Shown here piece by piece: positions 8,188 to 15,101 of a DNA stretch of 36,263 nt. The translations under genes were made by a program, and so were the position numbers. Position 1 is the stretch's first letter, and every line of letters begins with the position of its first letter. The notes under the pieces were generated by a model, which saw nothing but the letters and a program-made list of their open reading frames with translations, ran no database searches and was not told the origin of the DNA. This stretch comes from Bacteroidia bacterium (GTDB lineage Bacteria > Bacteroidota > Bacteroidia > Bacteroidales > Dysgonomonadaceae), in contig BNXH01000013.1 of NCBI GenBank assembly GCA_025999435.1, positions 1-36,263 on the forward strand, read 5' to 3'.

Positions 8188-9447
8188 TTATCCTCTTTTA
8201 GAAGTTACATCTTTTTCATACTGTTGGATCTCACCTATATAATCTTCACCCACAGCAATGTTGTTTTTCAAGCAGAAGTAGTCCCATACAGCGTTCCAAG
8301 GCAATCCTTTTGCTTCTTCAAGAAGGGCAAGGCGTTCGAAATACTGGCCGTTAGCTTCATACTCACGAAGTTGCGCGATTGGTTCAAGTAGTCCTTGTAA
8401 GAACGCTTTTTGTGTAGAACGAATACCGATAACATAGGCTCCGATACGGTTAATAGAAGCATCAAAGAAATCCAATCCGATATGCACTTTGCCTAATGCC
8501 TCAGCGCGAACTATTTCTTTTGCAAGATCAGCGATTTCATCATTCAGGATAACCACATGGTCGGAATCCCAACGTACAGGACGGCTTACGTGAAGCATAA
8601 TTTCCGGTGTGAACAATAATAAAGAAGAAATCTTATCGGCTACGCTTTCCGACAAATGGAAGTGGCCTGTATCGAGCGTAACCATCTTCTGCTTCTTCGC
8701 TCCATATCCAAGATAGAAATCGTGTGAACCTACAGTATAACTTTCGAGGGCGATACCGAACAATTTTGATTCGATACAGTCTTTCATGTTTTTATAATCC
8801 TGAGCGAAAATCTCATCAAGTGATTTTTCAAGGATTGAACGGTACAGGTAGCGGTTTACAGTCAGGTCTTTTGAGCCGTCATGTATCCAAAGGTTCATAA
8901 TACACGGATCGTTCTGGAATTTACCCATTTCTTCTGATATGGCACGGCAACGTTTTGTGTGCTCGATCCAGAAATCGCGGATAGATTTGTCAGGGTTAGC
9001 CAGAGTAAGGTCACCACTCTTAGGATGTCCGAAAGATGTGGAATTGAAATCCAGTTTCAGGTTTTTCTCTTTAGCCCATTGCATCCAACTTGCGAAGTGA
9101 GACGGTTCCACCTCGTCGCGGTCTACTGCCTTGCCTTGAAAGTCTCCGTATATTTCATGCAGGTTCAAGCGATGATCACCTCCAACCAATGTTTGTACTT
9201 TTTCGATATCGGTACGAAGTTCATCTATATTGCGGGCTTTTCCCGGATAGTTTCCTGTCGCCTGAATGCCGCCGCCGCCAAGGTTGCCAAGGTTTTCGAA
9301 ACCGGTGACATCGTCAGCCTGCCAGCAATGGATCGATATTTGTATTTTCTGCAACTTTTCTAATGTAGCGTCTACATCTACACCAACTGCCGCGTAACGT
9401 TCTTTTGCTATTTCATACGACTTTAATACTAATTCATTCTTTTTCAT
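8188..9447 (-). CDS. rhaA: L-rhamnose isomerase
   Basis: Cytoplasmic metal-dependent isomerase that converts L-rhamnose to L-rhamnulose, the first step of catabolism. At 419 residues it is of family length. Seen: the opening SYEIAKERYAAVGVDVD, then QISIHCWQADDV, the metal-binding region GIALESYTVGSHDF and LDTGHFH, the RPVRWDSDHVV segment, and GLDFFDASINRIGAYVIG near the C-terminus. The Glu, Asp and His ligands of the (beta/alpha)8 active site are present. It lies between rhaB (91 bases, holding a palindrome) and rhaT. Confidence 0.97.
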   Translation of the reverse strand: MKKNELVLKSYEIAKERYAAVGVDVDATLEKLQKIQISIHCWQADDVTGFENLGNLGGGGIQATGNYPGKARNIDELRTDIEKVQTLVGGDHRLNLHEIYGDFQGKAVDRDEVEPSHFASWMQWAKEKNLKLDFNSTSFGHPKSGDLTLANPDKSIRDFWIEHTKRCRAISEEMGKFQNDPCIMNLWIHDGSKDLTVNRYLYRSILEKSLDEIFAQDYKNMKDCIESKLFGIALESYTVGSHDFYLGYGAKKQKMVTLDTGHFHLSESVADKISSLLLFTPEIMLHVSRPVRWDSDHVVILNDEIADLAKEIVRAEALGKVHIGLDFFDASINRIGAYVIGIRSTQKAFLQGLLEPIAQLREYEANGQYFERLALLEEAKGLPWNAVWDYFCLKNNIAVGEDYIGEIQQYEKDVTSKRG

Positions 9448-9492
9448 GATATTTTTACTTTATGTTTCAAAATTTTTTCGTGATTTTGCGAA

Positions 9493-9548
9493 AGTCCCCC
9501 TTTGGGAAACAACGTTCGCCGAAATGCAGGCGAGGCAATTAGGGGGCT
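9493..9548. repeat. Palindromic repeat overlapping the 3' end of rhaB
   Basis: GTCCCCC (9494-9500) faces AGGGGGC (9541-9547), enclosing inner arms GTTCGCC and GGCGAGG around GAAATGCA. Long C-run/G-run palindromes of this wording recur between genes in Bacteroidetes, as I recall. The right arm contains the last codons and stop of rhaB (Leu-Ala-Pro-stop), so the element lies inside the rhaB-rhaA transcript and may act as an mRNA stem-loop. Confidence 0.65.
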
Positions 9549-11023
9549 AATAAAGTTTGAAAAAACTTATATTTCCCGTCCCACTGTCCGGAATCCTGCG
9601 GATTAAAGATTTCAGGGCTAACACTGCGACGGATTATATTCCTTATTTCCTGCAATGAATTCACTAGTCCGGCTCCTTTAGCCTGCATCATTATATTGCC
9701 GATAGCCGTAGCTTCCCCCGGACCTGCAACGACAGGAATGCCGATTGCGTTAGCTGTCATCTGATTCAGCAGCTTATTATTGGAACCGCCACCAATTACA
9801 TGTAATTTCTCGATTGGAAACGGTGCTGCCTTTTGCAGGTAGCCAAACACATATTTATACTTCATGGCAAGGCTATCGAAAATGCAACGGATAAAATCGG
9901 CTTCCGACTTAGGTACTTTCTGTCCTGTCTTCTCACAGAAAGCAGCGATTGCTTTGGTCATACTCTCAGGATTTGCAAAAGAAGTATCATCTGGATCAAC
10001 AAATGAGCGGAATCCTTCTACTGAACCCGAAAGGGCTACAATTTCCGGATATGTATATGTTTTGCCCTCTGCTTCCCACTCTTTACGGCATTGCTCAAGC
10101 AACCACATTCCGGTAATATTTTTCAGGAAACGAACAGTACCGTCAACCCCTCCTTCATTGGTGAAATTGAGATTGAAAGAATTGTCATTTATAATAGGGG
10201 TATCTACTTCGATACCCATCAACGACCATGTACCTGAACTCAGATATGCAAAATTCTTATTCTCGGCGGGGACAGATACGACAGCCGAACCTGTATCATG
10301 TCCGGCAACAGCTATCACCGGTATCTGATCTAAGCCACATTCGTTTGCCAGACTTTCCGTCAGGTTTCCGATTAACTGTCCCGGCATCACCACCGGAGGT
10401 ATAAGGGATGCTTTAATGTCCATTGCTTCCAAAAGAGAACCTTCTATCTGTTTTGTGTTAGGGTTCAAAAATTGGGAAGTGGAAAGAATGGTGTATTCAC
10501 AAACTTTTTTGCCTGTAAGCAAGTAAGATAGCGCATCAGGCATAAAAAGTATTTCTTTTGCATTTTTCAGTACAGAAGAATTTTCTTTTTTTGCTGCATA
10601 AAGCTGGAATAAACTATTGAAATTCATTATCTGGATTCCGGTCAGTTCATAAACCTCTTTTCGGGAAAGAACTTTTTCAAAATATTCTTCCGGAATGCCT
10701 ACTGTATAAGGATCACGATAAGAACGTGCCGTACCCAGTATGGAGCCGTCTTTCCCTAAATAAACAAAATCTACTCCCCATGTATCGATACCGATGGCAT
10801 CGATCTTTATATTTTGGGATGCCGCAACTTTCAATCCGTCTTTCAAAGCTTCGTATAGAGCAAAAATATCCCAATTGTATTTATCGTGAATGTGGATAAT
10901 TTTGTTAGGAAAACGTGTTAGTTCCTGTAATTCCAGTTTTCCGTTTGTCAGCGAACCGATTATACTGCGCCCACTGGTAGCGCCAATGTCGAATGCGAGA
11001 AAATTATGTGTGTTATAGTCCAT
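9539..11023 (-). CDS. rhaB: Rhamnulokinase (FGGY family)
   Basis: ATP-dependent cytoplasmic kinase that forms L-rhamnulose 1-phosphate. At 494 residues it is a normal FGGY-family sugar kinase. The N-terminal phosphate loop DIGATSGR lies at 12-19, IDTWGVDFVYLG follows at about 79-90, the catalytic AGHDTGSAV region is near 240, the SSGTWSLMG strand follows it and the adenosine motif VIGGGSNN is near 410. The start at 11023 is the only family-like Met. It is the first enzyme gene of the rha transcript, as rhaK is in Bacteroides. The final Leu-Ala-Pro is encoded by the palindromic repeat, so the original end of the protein may have been altered. Confidence 0.96.
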   Translation of the reverse strand: MDYNTHNFLAFDIGATSGRSIIGSLTNGKLELQELTRFPNKIIHIHDKYNWDIFALYEALKDGLKVAASQNIKIDAIGIDTWGVDFVYLGKDGSILGTARSYRDPYTVGIPEEYFEKVLSRKEVYELTGIQIMNFNSLFQLYAAKKENSSVLKNAKEILFMPDALSYLLTGKKVCEYTILSTSQFLNPNTKQIEGSLLEAMDIKASLIPPVVMPGQLIGNLTESLANECGLDQIPVIAVAGHDTGSAVVSVPAENKNFAYLSSGTWSLMGIEVDTPIINDNSFNLNFTNEGGVDGTVRFLKNITGMWLLEQCRKEWEAEGKTYTYPEIVALSGSVEGFRSFVDPDDTSFANPESMTKAIAAFCEKTGQKVPKSEADFIRCIFDSLAMKYKYVFGYLQKAAPFPIEKLHVIGGGSNNKLLNQMTANAIGIPVVAGPGEATAIGNIMMQAKGAGLVNSLQEIRNIIRRSVSPEIFNPQDSGQWDGKYKFFQTLLAP

Positions 11024-11247
11024 GGTTTCATAATATATTTATCTGTGGTAAAATTAATTATCATGAAAAAAAAGAAAGTTATAGATTTGATATAAATACT
11101 CTAAATTATGATACAAAACAAACTACCCAAACCAGAAATTAATATACTATTTATCAATAATCTATATGATAAACCGCATACTTAAAATCAATAATATGTC
11201 TTTAAAAAATATCAAAATATAACATGCATAATAAAAAGAAAAACAGT
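11024..11247 (-). promoter_or_regulatory. Presumed rha operon promoter region
   Basis: These 224 AT-rich bases lie between the AraC-type regulator gene and rhaB, both read leftward. The operon promoter and the regulator's target site should be here. I find no confident match to the TTTG/TAnnTTTG consensus and no clear palindrome, so the site is placed by context only. Confidence 0.4.
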
Positions 11248-12156
11248 TTAGTCTTGATACTTTAAGTTTTTACCCTGAGTGATTACCCTATATCTCATAG
11301 GGGTCATATTCGTTCTCTTTTTGAATATGGTACAAAAATAATTAGGATTATCAATACCCACTTTAAATGCTATTTCTACATTTGGCAGGTCTGTGTTTGT
11401 AAGCAATTCTTTGCCCTTCTGTATTTTTATTTCCATAATATACTGCAAAGGAGAGAAACCTGTATATTGCTTAAAAATCTTTCGAAACCGGGAATAACTG
11501 ATATTTAACCTTGAAGCAATTTCTTCAGGAGAAATATTGGTTGTCATATTTTCGGCTATTATCAACTTAGCCTTATTAATCAATTTCGTAATTTTCATCT
11601 CTTCAAAAGAAGACGACTTATTATAAGCATAAGCATAAGCAAGCAGATAATCCACTATTCCGGCCAATTGTTGTTGAAAACCAGCATTCTGTTCTTTAGC
11701 AATATCTATAGCCTGTAAGTACATACTTACGAACTCATTTCTAAGACCAACATCCAGTACAGGCCTTTCTTTAGAGAAAAAACCGCACTGCTGTTTCTGC
11801 TCCATATTTTTGCCTTTGAATCCAATCCAGTATTCATCCCATCCCGTATTCATATCAGGTTTATATGAATGCCATTCTCCGGGAAACAGCAAAAACATGT
11901 TCCCTTCAGTTATTACATTTCTATTACTCTTAGATGATATAAATTGCCCCTTCCCTTGTGTTATATATAACAACTGATATTCGTCAAGTATCCTCCCTTT
12001 ATCTGTTTTAAAGAGATAACGTGTCGGGTGGTTCTGGGGAGGATATACATCTCCGGGTTTGATATGTTGATAACCAACGGAGTTTACGGTTAAACCCCAT
12101 TGCATATCCCTTTCGTTAGAAATAAGATATTTGATATGGATAGAATCCTGGTTCAT
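11248..12156 (-). CDS. AraC-family regulator of the rhamnose genes (RhaR-like)
   Basis: A 302-residue transcription factor. The N-terminal half is a cupin-type sensor (RYLFKTDKGRILDEYQLLYI, GNMFLLFPGEWHSYKPD). The C-terminal hundred residues are an AraC double HTH: ISPEEIASRLNISYSRFRKI, GFSPLQYIMEIKIQKGKELL, and the second HTH ending in FKKRTNMTPMRYR. Position immediately upstream of rhaB, on the same strand, matches the L-rhamnose-responsive AraC-type activator of the B. thetaiotaomicron rha operon. Rhamnose as the ligand is inferred from context. It may also influence the PUL, but nothing in the sequence shows that. Confidence 0.88.
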   Translation of the reverse strand: MNQDSIHIKYLISNERDMQWGLTVNSVGYQHIKPGDVYPPQNHPTRYLFKTDKGRILDEYQLLYITQGKGQFISSKSNRNVITEGNMFLLFPGEWHSYKPDMNTGWDEYWIGFKGKNMEQKQQCGFFSKERPVLDVGLRNEFVSMYLQAIDIAKEQNAGFQQQLAGIVDYLLAYAYAYNKSSSFEEMKITKLINKAKLIIAENMTTNISPEEIASRLNISYSRFRKIFKQYTGFSPLQYIMEIKIQKGKELLTNTDLPNVEIAFKVGIDNPNYFCTIFKKRTNMTPMRYRVITQGKNLKYQD

Positions 12157-12408
12157 ATTAGTTTACCCCATTTTATAGTTATAGCTGGTAGTAAAGATTG
12201 ATTTATTCTTCGATTCTTCTTTCAGTTTCATCTACGTAATTATTTGCGCGGTAAAGATAAAGGAATTTATGCGAATCAGCAGTCAAAGGAGTTGTTATTC
12301 CTTTAACTAATTAATAATCAGTTAGTTTTAGGCAGTGAGTAATAAGTAGTGGGTGCTCAGAACTTATAACTTATAACTTATAACTTTTTAACTTTTTAAC
12401 TTCCGCTC

Positions 12409-12484
12409 GCGCAGACGTCCCGTCTGTGTGTTGTGTAGCAAACCTTTTGCTCTATTGAGCAAGACACGGACTGGAAGTCCGCGC
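12409..12484. repeat. Imperfect long palindrome (REP-like)
   Basis: The left arm GCGCAGACGTCCCGTCTGTG (12409-12428) and the right arm CACGGACTGGAAGTCCGCGC (12465-12484) are complementary at most positions. Each arm also contains its own small palindrome (AGACGTCCCGTCT and GGACTGGAAGTCC), and a further AGCAAA/TTTGCT hairpin sits in the middle. This is the build of a REP pair with two unit hairpins in opposite orientation. Confidence 0.7.
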
Positions 12485-12786
12485 CAGCAGGGGGAAGCAA
12501 CCCGGTAATTTTGATATAAGCAATAGCTTCAATATTATGAAAATCAACACAACGATATACCCAATGTTTTTTGGATAACTTCGTTTTTAAAGTTTTTTTA
12601 TCCGCAACAATTAGGTGTTTAGCTGGTTTTGAGATATATAGCTCCGTTATCTCAAATTTTAAAATGTCCTTTTCATGGTTTTTAAGTTAGTAGGTTACAA
12701 ATATATGATATATTTTATATATGCGAAAATTATTGTGAGGTAAAAAAGTTAAATTTATACTATATAACAAAAATATTGTAAAATCT

Positions 12787-12978
12787 TATATTGCCCTTGC
12801 AGAGCGCGGTTTCAGGGGATTTCGTTTTTCCACCCAAGGCGTTGCCATTGGGCTATATTATGTAGCCCCTTCAGGGCATCGTGGAAAGAAACAGGCTGAA
12901 GGCCTGATATATTCCAGCCCGGGGTAACACCCCGGGGAGATGACAGACTAGGGAACTGCGCCCTGTAAAGGCAATATA
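12787..12978. repeat. About 190-bp structured inverted-repeat element
   Basis: Outer arms of about 21 bases (12787-12807 and 12958-12978) are inverted copies with a few mismatches. Inside are TTCCAC/GTGGAA (12828 and 12881), GCCCCTTCAGGGC, CAGGCTGAAGGCCTG and CCCGGGGTAACACCCCGGGG, each a perfect or near-perfect hairpin. The whole can fold into a closed multi-branched structure. The GC-rich hairpins stand out from the AT-rich surroundings. The wording resembles a dispersed element family known from Bacteroidetes genomes. No coding frame is present. Confidence 0.7.
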
Positions 12979-13050
12979 ATAATAAGCTTTTTAAATATAT
13001 GCAAACTTCGAACAGAAATTTTTAACACAAACTTTATATAAATTCTAATT

Positions 13051-13626
13051 ATGAAAAGGTTTAATTTTTCTACGGCATTATTAATATTAATAATGCATAT
13101 AGTCGGTTCATTTACGGTATCGTTACACTCTCAGGTCACTATCGGTTCGGGAAATAAGCCGGATGGCGACGCTTTGTTGGATTTGAAAGAACAGGCCGAC
13201 GGTTCTGCCACCAAAGGCCTTGTCTTGCCGCGTGTCCAACTGCAATCGACCACTCTTGCCGCTCCCTTACAGAATCATGTGGAGGGAATGTTCGTGTTCA
13301 ACACGGCTACCGCAGGCGATGTAACTCCCGGTATCTACTACAACGACGGTACCAAGTGGATAGCCGTGAAAGACGGTAGCGGCGGCACAGGAGGAAATTT
13401 CTGGGGCCTGACAGGCAACGCGGGCACAGGTTACGCGTCCATGCTGCTGATCGAGTTCGGCAGGCAGCATTTTGCGGAAAAGGCGGATGAAATCGTCAGG
13501 AAGCATACCGAAATCTATAATAAGAAGTACCAGCGGATACTGAAACAAACCGAAACCCTGAAAGAGAAGGCAAAGGGCAGGGGAGAGGAAACAGAAAAGC
13601 CCGAAGCTGCCTTAATCGGCGGATAG
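13051..13626 (+). CDS. Truncated secreted surface protein with a replaced C-terminus
   Basis: A 191-residue frame. Residues 1-28 form a signal peptide ending HSQ. Residues 29-105 are the conserved N-terminal module of large Bacteroidetes surface proteins: VTIGSGNKPDGDALLDLKEQ, GLVLPRVQLQS, GMFVFNTATAG, PGIYYNDGTKWIAV. It then reaches NFWGLTGNAGTGYA, the start of the WxLTGNAGT repeat region, and switches abruptly to an unrelated charged helix (IEFGRQHFAEKADEIVRKH to KEKAKGRGEETEK) with coiled-coil character. I do not recognise that tail. The frame is unusually GC-rich for this region. I read it as a gene cut at the first repeat and fused to foreign DNA. A strong terminator-like hairpin follows. 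Confidence 0.6.
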   Translation: MKRFNFSTALLILIMHIVGSFTVSLHSQVTIGSGNKPDGDALLDLKEQADGSATKGLVLPRVQLQSTTLAAPLQNHVEGMFVFNTATAGDVTPGIYYNDGTKWIAVKDGSGGTGGNFWGLTGNAGTGYASMLLIEFGRQHFAEKADEIVRKHTEIYNKKYQRILKQTETLKEKAKGRGEETEKPEAALIGG

Positions 13627-13657
13627 GACTGAATCAGAGCCAACCGGAGTACAGGAG

Positions 13658-13690
13658 CCGGACGCTGCATAGGCGTCCGGTATTCTTTTT
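13658..13690 (+). terminator. Intrinsic terminator after the truncated surface-protein gene
   Basis: CCGGACGC (13658-13665) and GCGTCCGG (13673-13680) form an exact 8-bp GC-rich stem with a 7-base loop, followed by TATTCTTTTT. It lies 32 bases after the stop codon. Confidence 0.85.
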
Positions 13691-13806
13691 GAAAAGCCCG
13701 TAAGCAGGTAGGAACCGTTTTTATATATTCCCGTATCGCCGGCTGTTAATTAATCCGTACTTAAGCGATCTGTAAACCAACTGAAATACCAGGAGATCTT
13801 CGTGTT

Positions 13807-13843
13807 ATAATTGTACAACTAACCGTGCAATTATATATCTTTG
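13807..13843 (+). promoter_or_regulatory. Promoter-like site with overlapping palindrome
   Basis: TATCTTTG at 13836-13843 is a full match to the TAnnTTTG -7 consensus, with a TTG at 13811-13813, 22 bases upstream. The near-palindrome ATAATTGTAC/GTGCAATTAT (13807-13816, 13825-13834) fills the spacer. It could have driven the second surface-protein gene, which begins about 470 bases downstream. The long leader makes this uncertain. Confidence 0.3.
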
Positions 13844-14314
13844 ACTTATGTATTAAGTAAAAGACCTGACTATGGATATCAATTTAGTCAGCAGTTCCGA
13901 TTTTTGGAAAAACCAGCAAAAAATATATGGAGTTAGCCAAAATTGAAAGGGATATAATTAACCCATAATGCACAAATAATGTCTTTGAGCTTGTAAGACT
14001 CTACAAAGGTAAATCGTTCGGATAATCCTCTAATGACCAACATATAAACCCAGCCCAGATCTACCGGGTAACCAACCGAAAAAACATTCTGGAAATCAGA
14101 ATTTTCAGCCAGCGCCGCAAAAGTACGCCAAAAGGTGAGAATCGGATAATAATAGATAATTGTTTAAAGATCAGTATGTTATGGATAATTGAATGTAAAC
14201 CCTAACTTTGTAAAACATTTTATATGAACTGTTTATAGCCTGCAAATGTTACAACCTACATCGCCATTTTTCCGCTGAAATCAACGCAAAAATTACATAA
14301 AATCACATATCGTT

Positions 14315-14872
14315 ATGAAACGTTTAAACTTAATTTTACCCATTTTCCTTCTTCTGTACTGCTGCTTTATCAGCCTTTCCGGGCAGGTAACCATCAGCCT
14401 TGATTCCGAGCCTATCCCCGGGGTCATCCTCGTTTTGAAGCAAACCGATACCAACAGCACCGCCAATGCCCATCTGGGGCTTGATACTGCCACGTGTCCT
14501 GCTGACCGACCTGAATAAGCTTAGCGGAGGCGCTGCCATAACGGGTGTATCCGATGATAGCCAGCAGGATAAAGACACCCACATCGGACAGACCGTGTAT
14601 CATGTGGGCGATAGTCCCGGTGTCTATTCATGGTCGGGTAGCCTGTGGGTGCAGCTGAAACAATCATATCCCCTTCATATTCCCTTCATTAGGCAAGGTC
14701 TAACGTTTATCTTCAGCCCGACACCGAAGGTGGGTTAGCAGATTCCCTGACCTTTGTCGAGTCCGGGACGGACAAGCAGGATTACCAGAGTTTGTTTTTT
14801 AGCAGGAGAAGTTTGGTGGCCTTGTTGCGTTTTCTTTCCTTTATCAAAAGAAATATTAGCGATATACGGTGA
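14315..14872 (+). pseudogene. Second surface-protein gene with two compensating frameshifts
   Basis: It starts with a signal peptide ending SGQ and VTISLDSEPIPGVILVLKQ, which parallels the VTIG...LLDLK module of the gene at 13051. One extra base near 14485 moves the reading to the next frame, giving GLILPRVLLTDLNKLSGG and then SPGVYSWSGSLWVQLKQ, equivalent to GLVLPRV and PGIYYNDGTKWIAV. Between about 14692 and 14738 the reading returns to the first frame (VYLQPDTEGGLADSLTF) and ends at 14872. Two shifts and degraded motifs mark it as a pseudogene. It is a paralogue of the gene 1.3 kb upstream. Confidence 0.6.
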
Positions 14873-15101
14873 TCTTGCTAATTCAATAAGGTCGTTATCC
14901 GTAATTTTCCAGTCGAGAACAGGAAATTCATTCATCGCCGGAACATTTGTCCGTAATGTATTAACCTGCAAATAAAGGAATTTTAATTCAGCAACAATCT
15001 GGTTCATGAATAATCGAATCAATCTTTGATTGACAATGGAGAATATTCTATTTCAAGAAAGGAATGACATGTTTACATTCTTTTTAAAACACTAGATACT
15101 C

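Larger units (their letters stand above)
12157..13050. other. Gene-free, repeat-rich gap
   Basis: Almost 900 bases without a credible frame. It contains the presumed promoter of the AraC gene at the left, a run of AACTTATAACTTATA-type low-complexity sequence (about 12360-12402), a long imperfect palindrome (12409-12484) and a structured inverted-repeat element (12787-12978). The rest is AT-rich and featureless to my eye. Confidence 0.6.
13627..14314. other. Gene-free stretch between the two surface-protein remnants
   Basis: About 690 bases with a terminator-like hairpin at the left end and a promoter-like site with a small palindrome near 13807-13843. Otherwise it has no frame, RNA gene or repeat that I can support. 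It may be decayed coding DNA. Confidence 0.5.

Noticed and set aside
4700..14872. An intact integrative element spanning the debris and rhamnose genes
   Set aside because: No integrase, relaxase or paired attachment sites are visible, and the rha cluster looks native. The debris appears to be several independent events.
14735..15022. A 95-codon minus-strand frame with protein-like N-terminal half
   Set aside because: Its C-terminal half is antisense to the better-supported surface-protein remnant, it has no recognisable domain and no context. A fragment of a real gene at 14880-15022 cannot be excluded.
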